64,000 nucleotides of DNA from Allostella vacuolata (GTDB taxonomy: Bacteria; Pseudomonadota; Alphaproteobacteria; ATCC43930; Allostellaceae): positions 62,001 to 126,000 of the forward strand of contig AP019702.1 in assembly GCA_006739055.1 (NCBI GenBank), given 5' to 3'. The notes under the pieces were generated by a model, which made no database searches, had not been told where the DNA came from, and worked only from the letters and a program-made list of their open reading frames with translations. This document shows positions 55,885-64,000 of this stretch, in pieces; within the stretch, counting starts at the first letter, position 1, and every line of letters begins with the position of its first letter. Position numbers and translations under genes: made by a program.

Positions 55885-56301
55885 CTACTTCGTCAACTTG
55901 ACTGCGCCGCGGCTCGCCACTTCCATCAGGGCGACGCAATCTCGCCCCTGGCCGCCGCACTCGATGACATCGTTGACCAGGATCGAGGTGACGTCGCCGC
56001 AGCCGATGCCGGCCAGGTCGAAGACCTTGACGCTCTTCTTCTCGGCCCGCATCGGACCGACATCCAGCGCCAGGCGCCGGGCGATCACCCCGGCCCGGTC
56101 GAACACCACCAGGTCCAGCTTGAAGGTCTCGAACGCCGCCTTGCCGCGGTTGTCGAGCACCAGATAGGCGCGGCAGTCCGCCCCGCGCGCTTCCAGCCGG
56201 TTCAGCTCGACCAGAACCGGCGCATCCGCCGCCAGGGCCGGCGTCCAGACGGCTCCGGCCGCGAAGGCCAGGGCCGCCAGCAACCGTGCTGCTCCGTGCA
56301 T
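55885..56301 (-). CDS. conserved exported protein of the TonB/ExbB cluster
   Basis: A 138-residue secreted protein. A signal peptide (MHGAARLLAALAFAAGAVWT to ALAAD) ends near residue 25. The mature part has ELNRLEARGADCRAYLVLDN and later GIGCGDVTSILVNDVIEC with GRDCVALMEV, i.e. four cysteines that could form two disulfides. Similar proteins lie beside exbB/exbD/tonB genes in other alphaproteobacteria; no activity is known. It ends 17 bases before the exbB start and lies between the receptor and exbB on the same strand. Confidence 0.75.
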   Translation of the reverse strand: MHGAARLLAALAFAAGAVWTPALAADAPVLVELNRLEARGADCRAYLVLDNRGKAAFETFKLDLVVFDRAGVIARRLALDVGPMRAEKKSVKVFDLAGIGCGDVTSILVNDVIECGGQGRDCVALMEVASRGAVKLTK

Positions 56302-56376
56302 GCTATCCTCCTTGCCAGTCAAAGGTTTCTCCCCGGTACCGGGCCCGATCCCCGACCGGGGACCAGGCCCGTCCGG

Positions 56377-58443
56377 TCACCAGCTCACCCGGACGCCGGC
56401 AAAGATCGCGCGGCCGCTGCCCGGGTTGAATATTTCCGAGGCGGGGTTGGCGACGCCGGCGATGGCCACGCTCGAGATGTAGCGCTTGTCGAACAGGTTG
56501 CGCGCTTCGAGATAGCCGGACCAGCCCATCCCCGAATCGTACCCGGCCTTGAGCCCGACCAGCGTGTAGGGATCGACCTTCAGGGTGTTGGCATTGTCGG
56601 CATAGTAGGATTGCGGGACCCACTCGACATTGGGGCCGACATAGAAGCCGCCCGGATGCTTGTAGAGCACCTCGGAGCGCACATAGTGCTTCGGCACGCC
56701 CGGCAGGCGATTGTTGCCATAGAGCGCATCCCCATCGAAGAAGAAGTCGTTATAGGTGTAGGCCGTGTTGAGCCAGAACCGGTCCTCCGGGGCGAAGACC
56801 GACTGGAGGAAGGCCACGCCCAGGCCGAGCTCGATGCCCTGGTGCACGGTTCGATCGACGTTCACGACGCTGCAGGCACTGAACGGCGACGTGGTCAGGC
56901 ATTGCAGCTCGTTCTTGATCTCCGCGCGATAGAGCGAGACGTCCCAGGTCAGGCCCGGCCGGCGACCGCGCATCCCGATCTCGTAGGTGGTCGCGGTCTG
57001 GGCATCGAGGTTGGAACTGGCCGGGGTGGCGAACGAGTTCGCGTCGAAGGTCGGGACCTCGGCGCTGCGCGAGACATTGGCGAATGCCTGCCAGCCCGGA
57101 TCGACGTCCCAGAGCACGCCGAGCTTCGGGCTGAAGAGATCGTAGGCGCGGCGTCCCGACTGGTCGCCGTCGGACAGGAAGCGGTCGTCCCGGTCGCGCA
57201 CGGCGTGGAGGAACTGCGCCCCCGCCACCACCGCCACCTGCGGCAGGACGTAGAAGCTGTTCTCGGCATAGGCCGAGTAGTTCTGCGTCTTGTCCAGGGT
57301 GGAAGAGGCCAGCGTGCCCTTCCGGCCGGCGACATTCAGGTACTGATCGGTGTCGATCGTGCCGTTGTGGACATTGATCCCGGCCACGAGGCGGTTGCGG
57401 AACCCGCCGATCGAGCGGTCGTCCTCGGCCCGCAGGAAGCCGCCATAGTCGAGGACCGTGTAGTCGAGCCACTGGTAGATCGGGTGCATCACGTGGCGAT
57501 GGACGCCGAAGATGCCGACATCGACCGTGGTCGAATCGAAGCGCAGCGTCGTCTTGTTGGCGAGACGGACGGAATCGATGTCCCGCGCCTGGTCCTGGAG
57601 CACGAAGGCGGGGTTCGCCGCCTTCGGCGATTTCAAGGCCGACTCCTTTCTCACTTCGCCGGGCAGGCGCTGGCGGATCCGGTTGGCATTGACATAGAAG
57701 CGCGTCTCCACGTCCGGCGAGAACTGGTAGCCGAAATTGGCGCTGGCGCGCTGCTCGTTGCCCTCGCTGTGCTCGCGGAAGCCGTCCTGCCGGTGCGCCG
57801 ATCCGGTGACGAACCAGTCCAGCGGTCCGTCCACGCCGCCGGTGCTGGCCTGCGCCCGGAAATAGCCGAAGCCGCCGACGTCGAATCGCCCGTCGACCAG
57901 CTTTGCGTCGCGGCCGGTCGGGGTGACGAAATTGATCGCCCCGCCGAGGGCGTTGCCGCCATAGCGCAGCGCGTTTGCGCCCTTGTAGATCTCGACGTAG
58001 CGATAGGCGCTGGGATCGACCTCGAACAGGTCCACGAGGCCGTCGCTGATGATGATGGGAATACCGTCCATGTACATGTTGAGGCCGCGGTTCCCATAGT
58101 TCCGCGACAGGCCGGAACCCCGGATCGACACGCGCGCGTCGTCGCCGTAGCGCGGCTGGACGATGATGCCGGGCACGTAGTCGACGATGTCCTTGATCGT
58201 CTGCGCCGGCGAGCTCTTGAACTGCGTGTCGGGCACGACCGCGACGCCGCCCGGCGTGCGCTCGATATTGGCGGTGGCGCGCTCCGTATCCGGAACGGTC
58301 AGGGATCCGCCGGTGGCGGGAAGGGGCGGATCGGCGGTGACGCTGATCCCGGGCAGGGACAGCTGGGCATGCGCGGCCTGCGGCACTGCGATTGCGCAGG
58401 CACCGGCAGCCGCCGCGCACAGCGCGCGGAACGGACGGGACAT
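56377..58443 (-). CDS. TonB-dependent outer-membrane receptor (FecA/siderophore-like)
   Basis: A 688-residue receptor. Signal peptide residues 1-26 (ends AAHAQ). A TonB box-like stretch ISVTADPP lies near residue 33. The plug domain (about 65-175) has TIKDIVDYVPGIIVQPRYGD, RVSIRGSGLSRNYGNRGL and VEIYKGANALRYGGNALGGA. The 22-strand barrel follows and ends GSGRAIFAGVRVSW with the C-terminal aromatic residue needed for outer-membrane insertion. It imports an iron or copper chelate; a single pair of cysteines in an outer loop (LQCLTTSPFSACSVV) is like those in ferric siderophore receptors. It leads the cluster with exbB and tonB. Confidence 0.9.
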   Translation of the reverse strand: MSRPFRALCAAAAGACAIAVPQAAHAQLSLPGISVTADPPLPATGGSLTVPDTERATANIERTPGGVAVVPDTQFKSSPAQTIKDIVDYVPGIIVQPRYGDDARVSIRGSGLSRNYGNRGLNMYMDGIPIIISDGLVDLFEVDPSAYRYVEIYKGANALRYGGNALGGAINFVTPTGRDAKLVDGRFDVGGFGYFRAQASTGGVDGPLDWFVTGSAHRQDGFREHSEGNEQRASANFGYQFSPDVETRFYVNANRIRQRLPGEVRKESALKSPKAANPAFVLQDQARDIDSVRLANKTTLRFDSTTVDVGIFGVHRHVMHPIYQWLDYTVLDYGGFLRAEDDRSIGGFRNRLVAGINVHNGTIDTDQYLNVAGRKGTLASSTLDKTQNYSAYAENSFYVLPQVAVVAGAQFLHAVRDRDDRFLSDGDQSGRRAYDLFSPKLGVLWDVDPGWQAFANVSRSAEVPTFDANSFATPASSNLDAQTATTYEIGMRGRRPGLTWDVSLYRAEIKNELQCLTTSPFSACSVVNVDRTVHQGIELGLGVAFLQSVFAPEDRFWLNTAYTYNDFFFDGDALYGNNRLPGVPKHYVRSEVLYKHPGGFYVGPNVEWVPQSYYADNANTLKVDPYTLVGLKAGYDSGMGWSGYLEARNLFDKRYISSVAIAGVANPASEIFNPGSGRAIFAGVRVSW

Positions 58444-58495
58444 GGTTCACTCCTCAAGGGCGAGATCGGATTCCGGCCGGCTGGCCGTCGTCGGG

Positions 58496-58885
58496 TCAGG
58501 CCGCTGGTGGAGGACCTTGGGAGAGACGGGGGGTCTTGAGGCGGGCCGCGGCAACGGGCGCGGGCGGCGGTCGAAGGACCGCCGGGGCCGGTGCTGCCAG
58601 GGGGGGCGCCACGGCCGGGGCGGTCGGCAGGATCGCGGGCACGCACGCAACGGAGCAGACCACGCAATCCTGCAGCCGCATGCGAGCCGGTGCAGGACGG
58701 TCGTCGCCGCCGGGCGGCGCGCCCGAACCGAAGCAGATCTGGGCCGGGTCGATGCCGGCCGATGCCGCAACCGCATGCTGAACGCCGATCGCGCCCGCCA
58801 GCATGGTCTGCAGCGCGAACGCATAGACCAGGAGCACGGCGATCAAGGATCGCCCCGCCCGGGGGCGATTCTGGTTGTTCAGCAT
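58496..58885 (-). CDS. DUF2946-like exported protein
   Basis: A 129-residue protein with an N-terminal membrane segment or signal (SLIAVLLVYAFALQTMLAGA) and a short cysteine cluster, LQDCVVCSVACVP, near residue 72, followed by a Pro/Ala-rich tail. This layout matches DUF2946, whose members lie near metal-uptake genes and are suspected to bind copper. It is 52 bases upstream of the TonB-dependent receptor on the same strand, so probably the first gene of that operon, and suggests that the receptor could transport a copper or iron complex. Confidence 0.6.
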   Translation of the reverse strand: MLNNQNRPRAGRSLIAVLLVYAFALQTMLAGAIGVQHAVAASAGIDPAQICFGSGAPPGGDDRPAPARMRLQDCVVCSVACVPAILPTAPAVAPPLAAPAPAVLRPPPAPVAAARLKTPRLSQGPPPAA

Positions 58886-59066
58886 GTCACGTCATCTGAC
58901 CTTGATCTTTTGTTATCCCATTCTCACGGAGCTGTGAAGGACGCCCCGGCGCGGCGGCCGCCGGGCAGCCCATGCGCCGCGGGTTTGCCCGCGTCGCTCC
59001 CGCTGCCATCCGCCGGTGGCGCGAACTACAATGTCCGCGACCGGCCCGATCCCTGGAGGAATTGCC

Positions 59067-59993
59067 ATGCAGCCCGAAGCGCCGACCCTGAAGACGGTGC
59101 GCACGCCGACCCTGGAGATCGCCTATGAGGAGCATGGACCGGCGGATGGCGCGCCGGTCTTCCTGATGCATGGCTTTCCCGACGACGTCCGCGCCTGGGA
59201 CGGTGTCGCCGCCCCGCTGGCCGCGCGCGGGCATCGCGTCATCGTCCCCTGGCTGCGCGGCTACGGGCCGACGCGGTTTCTCGACGCGGCCACGCCGCGC
59301 TCCGGCCAGCAGGCGGCGCTGGGCGACGACCTGCGGGCGCTGATGGACGCGCTCGACATCCCCCAGGCGTACCTCGTCGGCTATGACTGGGGCGGCCGGG
59401 CGGCCTGCGTCGTGGCGGCCCTGTGGCCCGACCGGGTGCGGGGGCTGGTATCGATCGGCGGCTACAACATCCAGAACATCGCCCGCGCCGGCCGGCCGGC
59501 CCCGATCCTCCAGGAGTATCGCTACTGGTACCAGTGGTACCTGCACACCGAGCGCGGCCGGGCCGGGCTGGAGGCCAACCGGCGCGACTTCTGCCGGCTC
59601 CTGTGGCAGCTCTGGTCACCCAACTGGGCCTTCGACGACGCGACCTACGACCGCACCGCGGCCTCCTTCGACAATCCGGACTTCGTGGCCGTGTCGGTGC
59701 AGTCCTATCGCCATCGCTATGGCGCGTCGGCGGGCGATCCGGCGCTGGAGGGGCTCGAGGAGCGGCTGGCGGCCCAGCCGAAGATCGCCGCGCCGACCAT
59801 CGTGCTGCATGGCGCCAGCGACGGCGTCAGCCCGCCCGACGATTCCGCCGGCTACGCCCGGTTCTTCACCGGGCCCCATGTCCGCCGCGTCGTGCCGGTC
59901 GCCGGCCACTTCCTGCCGCAGGAGGCGCCGGGGGCCGTGCTGGAGGCGGTGGCGGAACTCCGTGGCGAACAGGAATCCCGTCCATGCTCGTGA
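59067..59993 (+). CDS. alpha/beta hydrolase, epoxide hydrolase-like
   Basis: A 308-residue hydrolase. [20 protein letters not shown] near residue 33 gives the oxyanion HGFP; the nucleophile elbow is [11 protein letters not shown] near 107 with aspartate, which points to the epoxide hydrolase/dehalogenase branch rather than esterases; the histidine is in [13 protein letters not shown] near 283. A helical cap lies between. The substrate is unknown. GGAGGAATTGCC precedes the ATG. Its end overlaps the HAD gene start by ten bases. Confidence 0.88.
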   Translation: MQPEAPTLKTVRTPTLEIAYEEHGPADGAPVFLMHGFPDDVRAWDGVAAPLAARGHRVIVPWLRGYGPTRFLDAATPRSGQQAALGDDLRALMDALDIPQAYLVGYDWGGRAACVVAALWPDRVRGLVSIGGYNIQNIARAGRPAPILQEYRYWYQWYLHTERGRAGLEANRRDFCRLLWQLWSPNWAFDDATYDRTAASFDNPDFVAVSVQSYRHRYGASAGDPALEGLEERLAAQPKIAAPTIVLHGASDGVSPPDDSAGYARFFTGPHVRRVVPVAGHFLPQEAPGAVLEAVAELRGEQESRPCS

Positions 59994-60703
59994 TCTTCGA
60001 CTGCGACGGGGTCCTGATCGATTCCGAGATCATCTACTGCGCGGTGGATGCGGCGATCCTGGACGAGCTCGGCCATCCCACGGCGCCCTCGGAGATCGCC
60101 CGGCGCTTCACCGGCGTGCCCCATCGCGATGTCTGGCGCATCCTCGCCGCCGACCACGGGTTCGAGGTGCCGGAGACGCTCTTCGAGCGCATCCAGGCGG
60201 AATGCCGGCGCCGCTTCGCGGCCGAGCTGGCGGCGATCCCGGGCGCCGCCGACACGGTGCGGGCCCTGGCCGGCCTCGGCCACGAGGTGTGCGTCGCCTC
60301 CTCGACCGGGCTCGACAGCCTGCGCCGGAACCTGGGCACGGCCGGCCTGATCGACCTGTTCGGCGACCGGGTCTTCTCCGCCAGCCAGGTGAAGCGCGGC
60401 AAGCCGGCACCGGACGTGTTCCTCTATGCCGCCTCGCAGATGGGGGCGGATCCGGCCGACTGCCTGGTGGTGGAGGATTCGGTGGCCGGCACCACGGCGG
60501 CGCGGCGCGCCGGCATGGCGGTGGTCGGCTTCACCGGCGGCCAGCACGCCGACGACGAGCTGGCCGCCCGCCTCAGGGCAGCGGGCGCCCGCCACGTCCA
60601 TGCCGACATGGCCGGCCTCGGCGCCTGGCTGTCGGCGCCCGTCGATCAGGTGCCCGTCGATCAGGCGCCCGTCGATCAGGCGACCGCGCCCAGCCCGGCA
60701 TAG
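59984..60703 (+). CDS. HAD-superfamily hydrolase, phosphoglycolate phosphatase-like
   Basis: A 239-residue phosphatase or phosphomutase. Motif I is [13 protein letters not shown] (residues 3-15), motif [16 protein letters not shown] near 104, motif III lysine in [15 protein letters not shown] near 135, motif [19 protein letters not shown] near 160. Subfamily IA with a helical cap, like GmhB/YfbT/beta-phosphoglucomutase relatives. The C-terminus is a short tandem repeat ([15 protein letters not shown]) encoded by a 15-bp DNA repeat. The last 28 bases overlap the convergent AraC gene. Confidence 0.88.
   Translation: MLVIFDCDGVLIDSEIIYCAVDAAILDELGHPTAPSEIARRFTGVPHRDVWRILAADHGFEVPETLFERIQAECRRRFAAELAAIPGAADTVRALAGLGHEVCVASSTGLDSLRRNLGTAGLIDLFGDRVFSASQVKRGKPAPDVFLYAASQMGADPADCLVVEDSVAGTTAARRAGMAVVGFTGGQHADDELAARLRAAGARHVHADMAGLGAWLSAPVDQVPVDQAPVDQATAPSPA
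60635..60679 (+). repeat. three copies of a 15-bp tandem repeat at the HAD gene end
   Basis: GCGCCCGTCGATCAG is repeated at 60635, 60650 (one change, GTG) and 60665. It encodes a five-residue repeat at the C-terminus of the HAD protein. It lies at the overlap with the convergent AraC gene, whose C-terminus is affected by the last copy only. Confidence 0.85.
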
Positions 60704-61593
60704 GCGCGGTCCGGCGAATTGCGCAGGCGGGCGATGTCGCGCACCGGCGGGGAGCCGAACAGGCGGCTGTATTCGCGGCTGAACTGGGATGGGCTCTCGT
60801 AGCCGACCTCGTGGCCGGCGACGGCCGCGTCCATGGCGTGGCCGATCATCAGGCGGCGCGCCTCCTGCAGGCGCAGCTGCTTCTGGTACTGCAGCGGGCT
60901 CATGGCGGTCACCGCCTTGAAGTGCTGGTGCAGCGTGGACGGGCTCATGCCGGCCTCGCGGGCGACGGCCTCGATGCGGAAGGGCTGGCGATAGTGCCGC
61001 TTGATCCACGCGATCGCCCGGTTGACCTGGTGCATCCGGCTCTCGCCGACCGCGATCTGCCGCAGCCACGGCGCCAGCTCGCCGGTCAGCAGCCGGTAGA
61101 GGATTTCCCGCTCGGCCAGCGGCGCCAGGATCGCCAGGTCGGCCGGCCGCTCCAGCAGGCGGACGAGGCGGATGGCGGCGTCCAGCAGGTCCGGCGTCAC
61201 CCGGCTGAGGGACAGGCCCAACTCCTCCGTCGGGCCGGCGGCGACCGGCCGGTCCAGCTCCATCATCAGCGCGCCTACCGTCGCCGGGTCGAGGTCGAGG
61301 CGGAAGCAGAGATAGGGGGCCGCGGGCGATGCCTCCAGCACCTGGCCCACGATCGGCACCTCGACCGACACCACCAGGTACCGGGCCGGGTCGTAGGGAT
61401 AGACATGCGGGCCCAGCATCACCTGCTTGCGGCCCTGGGCGATGATGCACAGCGCCGGCGCATGCAGGGCATGGAGGGGCTCCGTCGGGCGGGTGGAGCG
61501 GATGAGGAAGAGGCGCGGAATAGCCGTCGCGTGGACGCCGTCCGATCCGCTGAATCGTTCAATCAGTCCGGCCAGCTCGTCTTCCCTGCCCAT
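60676..61593 (-). CDS. AraC-family transcriptional regulator
   Basis: A 305-residue regulator. The N-terminal ligand domain (about 15-175, [20 protein letters not shown] near 48) is of the AraC_N type. The C-terminal DNA-binding part (about 190-290) has two helix-turn-helices: [20 protein letters not shown] followed by [20 protein letters not shown], and then [20 protein letters not shown] and GSPP. It is divergent from an SDR gene 187 bases away, a pairing often seen for this regulator type, and likely controls it. Confidence 0.9.
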   Translation of the reverse strand: MGREDELAGLIERFSGSDGVHATAIPRLFLIRSTRPTEPLHALHAPALCIIAQGRKQVMLGPHVYPYDPARYLVVSVEVPIVGQVLEASPAAPYLCFRLDLDPATVGALMMELDRPVAAGPTEELGLSLSRVTPDLLDAAIRLVRLLERPADLAILAPLAEREILYRLLTGELAPWLRQIAVGESRMHQVNRAIAWIKRHYRQPFRIEAVAREAGMSPSTLHQHFKAVTAMSPLQYQKQLRLQEARRLMIGHAMDAAVAGHEVGYESPSQFSREYSRLFGSPPVRDIARLRNSPDRAYAGLGAVA

Positions 61594-61780
61594 CGCAAAC
61601 CTCCCGATCGCTGGACGGGATATAGGGGGTCGAGCCGTAAGGGCGATAGGCGCCGCCCGCTCCTATCCAGGATCAGGCAATCATCCTGCAGCTATGGTCT
61701 ACCGCCCGAGGCGCGCGGTCGACCACCTTCCGGTCCGGCGGCGCCACCGGCCGCCGATGCCCATCGGAAGGGAAGCGCCC

Positions 61781-62521
61781 ATGTCCATATCCAACCTGAG
61801 CCACAAAGTCGTCGCCATCACCGGGGCCAGCAGCGGCATCGGCGAGGCGATCGCCCTGCTGCTGGCCGAGCGCGGCGCCACCGTGATGCTCGGCGCCCGG
61901 CGGACCGATCGCCTCGCGGCGCTGGCCGCGCGGATCGGCGCCGCTGGCGGGAACGCCCGGTTCCGTGCCCTCGATGTGACGGACCGGCGGGATGTCGAAG
62001 CCTTCCTCGCCGCCGCCGAGACGGCGTTCGGCCGGGTCGACGTGGTCGTGAACAATGCCGGGGTCATGCCGCTCGGCGCCATGGCCGCGCTGCAGGTCGA
62101 CGAGTGGGACCGGATGATCGACGTCAACATCCGCGGCGTGCTCCATGGCATCGCCGCCGGCCTGCCGATCATGAAGCGCCAGGGCTTCGGGCAGTTCGTC
62201 AACCTGGCGTCGATCGGGGCGCACATGGTGGTGCCGACGGCCGCGGTCTACTGCGCCACCAAGTTCGCGGTCCGCGCCATCTCCGACGGGTTGCGCCAGG
62301 AAAGCCCGGACATCCGGGTGACGGTGATCTCGCCCGGGGTCACCGAATCCGAGCTGGCGGACCACATCACCGACCCGGAGGCGCGTCGCGGCATGACGGA
62401 GTTCCGGCGGATCGCCATCCCGCCCGCCGCCATCGCGCGCGCGGTCGCCTTCGCGATCGAGCAGCCGGCAGACGTGGACGTGAACGAGATCATCGTCCGC
62501 CCGACCGCGAGCCCCTACTGA
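61781..62521 (+). CDS. short-chain dehydrogenase/reductase (SDR) next to AraC regulator
   Basis: A 246-residue classical SDR. ITGASSGIGEAIALLLAERG at about residues 13-32 is the cofactor loop and GARRTDRL follows, the arginine pointing to NADP(H). NNAGVMPLGAM near 87, NLASIGAHMVVPTAAVYCAT near 138 with the catalytic Ser, and the Tyr-x3-Lys YCATK near 153 are present. EFRRIAIPPAAIARAVAFAI near the end is typical of YdfG-like members. It is a likely target of the divergent AraC regulator. GGAAGGGAAG lies ahead of the ATG. Confidence 0.9.
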   Translation: MSISNLSHKVVAITGASSGIGEAIALLLAERGATVMLGARRTDRLAALAARIGAAGGNARFRALDVTDRRDVEAFLAAAETAFGRVDVVVNNAGVMPLGAMAALQVDEWDRMIDVNIRGVLHGIAAGLPIMKRQGFGQFVNLASIGAHMVVPTAAVYCATKFAVRAISDGLRQESPDIRVTVISPGVTESELADHITDPEARRGMTEFRRIAIPPAAIARAVAFAIEQPADVDVNEIIVRPTASPY

Positions 62522-62547
62522 CGCCGCGGCGGAACGGCAGGCGAGCG

Positions 62548-62634
62548 ATGCTCCGGGCCCTGTCGGCCGCGGCCGCCTTCGCGCTTGGCCTGGCAGCGCT
62601 GGTCCTGCTCGGGGCGACGACGGTGATCGCGTAG
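62548..62634 (+). CDS. possible 28-residue hydrophobic peptide
   Basis: An ATG at 62548, with GGCAGGCGAG upstream, opens a 28-residue frame: a short basic start (MLRALS), one strongly hydrophobic stretch (FALGLAALVLLGATTVIA) and a stop at 62632. It follows the SDR gene by 26 bases. It could be a small single-pass membrane protein or a chance frame; there is no homology I can name. Confidence 0.3.
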   Translation: MLRALSAAAAFALGLAALVLLGATTVIA

Positions 62635-62638
62635 GCGA

Positions 62639-63313
62639 TCAGTACCAGATCTCCATGCTGAGGCCGCGTGCGTCCCGCGGCGGCTCGCCCTCGGGCAGGC
62701 GGATGGCGGTGCCGCCGGCGATGCGGCCCGCGGTCAGGCGCAGGACGGCCGCGTCGAACAGGTCGTCGGCCGCGGCCAGCCGGCGGTCGAGCGCCGCCAG
62801 CAGGCGGGCGGTGTCGATACCGGCCGCCTCCAGCAGGCGGCGGCGGATCTCCAGCCCCTCCGGCGAGCGCTTGCCGGCCAGCACCGGGCCGCCGGCCAGG
62901 CGCAGGAAGGCCAGCTCCGGGTGGCATTCGCGGACCCGGTCCTGGTCGCCGGGCGCGATCGCGCGGTCCAGTTCTCCGATCCGCGGCAGCAGGTGCCAGG
63001 CCTGCTTGGACAGGCCGGCGCCGTCCGCCTTGGCCCAGGCATTGGCCGCCGGATAGTCGGCGAAGCCCAGCAGCGGCCGGCGCAGGCCGATGAAGACGCT
63101 GGCCTGGCGGCCGCGACCCAGCAGCCGGCGCGCGGCGAAGTCGCAGCCGCGCCGGCCGCCCTCGGGCAGGCCGATCGGCATGTCGACGGCCAGCAGATCC
63201 GCCGGCGGCAGGTCGGTCCAGTGCCGGGCGTGGTGGACGCGCAGGGCCCCGCCGGCCCGGTCGCCCGCGACCATGATCCAGCCGCCGCGGCAGCCGTCGA
63301 CTCCTGCGAGCAC
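62639..63313 (-). CDS. DUF429 family protein (predicted RNase H-like nuclease)
   Basis: A 224-residue protein of DUF429. It begins VLAGVDGCRGGWIMVAG, the first beta hairpin with the conserved aspartate of the RNase H-like fold, and continues LLAVDMPIGLPEGGRRGCD near residue 42, SVFIGLRRPLLGFADYPAAN near 70, RECHPELAFLRLAG near 116 and DDLFDAAVLRLTAGRIAGG near 190, all family landmarks. The GTG at 63313 gives the family-like start; the frame stays open to an ATG at 63415 inside the next gene, which is less likely. Activity is not established for the family. Confidence 0.8.
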   Translation of the reverse strand: MLAGVDGCRGGWIMVAGDRAGGALRVHHARHWTDLPPADLLAVDMPIGLPEGGRRGCDFAARRLLGRGRQASVFIGLRRPLLGFADYPAANAWAKADGAGLSKQAWHLLPRIGELDRAIAPGDQDRVRECHPELAFLRLAGGPVLAGKRSPEGLEIRRRLLEAAGIDTARLLAALDRRLAAADDLFDAAVLRLTAGRIAGGTAIRLPEGEPPRDARGLSMEIWY

Positions 63314-63401
63314 CGTTGGCCGATCAATCGTCGGCGCGCAGGCTTCCGGAGCGCCGCGGCGCCCGTGTATGGTGCCGGCCCGTTGATCGAGGATGGGGAC
63401 G

Positions 63402-64000
63402 ATGGCCGACGCCAAGTTTCCGGGCTTTCACACGCTCAGTCTGCATGCGGGCCAGCAGCCCGACCCGGTCCATGGCGCGCGCGCCGTACCCATCTACCAG
63501 ACGACCTCCTTCGTCTTCCAGAGCACCGACCACGCCGCCTCCCTGTTCAACCTGGAGCGGCCGGGCCACATCTACTCGCGGATCTCCAACCCGACCGTCG
63601 CGGTCCTGGAGGAACGGATCGCCGCCCTGGAGGGCGGGGTCGGCGCGGTCTGCACGGCGAGTGGGCAGGCGGCGCTGCACCTCGCCATCGCCACCCTGAT
63701 GGGGGCGGGCGGGCACATCGTCGCCGCGGCCTCGCTCTATGGCGGCAGCATCAACCTCCTGAAGCTGACCCTGCCGCGCTTCGGCATCGAGACGACCTTC
63801 GTCCCGCCGCGCGACCCCGACGCCTTCGCCCGTGCCATCCGGCCGGAAACGCGGCTGGTCTTCACCGAGACGGTGGGCAACCCGGGGCTGGAGGTCGTCG
63901 ACCTGCCGCGCGTGGCGGCGATCGCCCACGACCACGGCCTGCCGGTCCTGGTGGACGCCACCTTCTCCACCCCGTACCTGTGCCGGGCGATGGACCATGG
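63402..64000 (+). CDS. metY: O-acetylhomoserine (thiol)-lyase / Cys-Met metabolism PLP enzyme, N-terminal part
   Basis: The first 199 residues of a PLP enzyme that runs off the window edge. It reads FPGFHTLSLHAGQQPDPVHG at the start, then RAVPIYQTTSFVFQSTDHAA, YSRISNPTVAVLEERIAALE, the PLP-phosphate loop VCTASGQAALHLAIA and LYGGSINLLKLTLPRFGIET. These features fit O-acetylhomoserine sulfhydrylases, which make homocysteine (or methionine) from O-acetylhomoserine and sulfide. The PLP lysine would lie beyond the window. GAGGATGGGGACG precedes the ATG at 63402. Confidence 0.88.
   Translation, partial: MADAKFPGFHTLSLHAGQQPDPVHGARAVPIYQTTSFVFQSTDHAASLFNLERPGHIYSRISNPTVAVLEERIAALEGGVGAVCTASGQAALHLAIATLMGAGGHIVAAASLYGGSINLLKLTLPRFGIETTFVPPRDPDAFARAIRPETRLVFTETVGNPGLEVVDLPRVAAIAHDHGLPVLVDATFSTPYLCRAMDH

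Overview
The window is about 64 kb of very GC-rich DNA with dense, short-gapped gene layout. It reads as a chromosomal stretch of a free-living alphaproteobacterium, probably Rhodospirillales-like. The clues are a DUF1013/TrcR cell-cycle regulator and a DUF1192 protein (both alphaproteobacterial families), an alphaproteobacterial SOS box (GTTC-N7-GTTC) in front of dinB, Aap-type amino acid transport genes, and PAS-rich cytosolic hybrid kinases. I see no phage, insertion sequence, CRISPR array, tRNA or rRNA.

Layout. 1-1.4 kb: the end of a methyltransferase gene and an SOS-controlled DNA polymerase IV. 1.4-8.6 kb: a branched-chain-amide type ABC transporter (livM and livG fused into one gene) with a 3-hydroxyisobutyrate-dehydrogenase-like enzyme and a carboxymuconolactone decarboxylase-like protein, faced by a GntR regulator. 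8.6-19.8 kb: an FAD amine/amino-acid oxidase faced by a second GntR regulator, then an Aap-type importer without its ATPase and a complete dipeptide-type importer. 19.8-21.0 kb: a decayed DNA-repair locus in which a radical SAM gene and most of a DUF4130 domain are gone and a UdgX-type uracil-DNA protein survives. 21.7-26.9 kb: a complete urease operon ureD-ureAB-ureC-ureE-ureF-ureG. 26.9-31.0 kb: an SMP-30 lactonase and a large hybrid histidine kinase. 31.0-36.5 kb: a two-gene module pairing a PhoU/DUF47-like protein with a pyruvate-phosphate-dikinase-like protein that lacks the PEP domain, preceded by a perfect palindrome and a single-chain dihydroxyacetone kinase. 36.5-38.0 kb: an ECF sigma factor and an OmpR-type response regulator. 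38.1-42.5 kb: sdhCDAB and a CitE-like lyase. 42.6-46.3 kb: a frameshifted pyridoxal kinase, a TenA protein and a second hybrid kinase. 46.3-53.4 kb: two acyl-CoA synthetases, a GNAT protein, an SDR, trcR, a quinone oxidoreductase and a DUF1192 protein. 53.4-58.9 kb: a TonB-dependent uptake cluster with an apparently gutted exbD and a fragment that may come from a PepSY protein. 58.9-64 kb: a hydrolase, a HAD phosphatase, an AraC regulator facing an SDR, a DUF429 protein and the start of an O-acetylhomoserine sulfhydrylase.

The genes mostly serve scavenging and catabolism of nitrogen and carbon compounds: amino acid and peptide import, amine oxidation, urea hydrolysis, activation of short and longer acyl groups, and the TCA step of succinate oxidation, with two orphan-looking hybrid kinases and several one-gene regulators on top. 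The two most unusual points are the DUF47/truncated-PPDK module, whose biochemical role I cannot name, and the repeated pattern of genes that keep both ends but have lost the middle (radical SAM protein, DUF4130 domain, ExbD).
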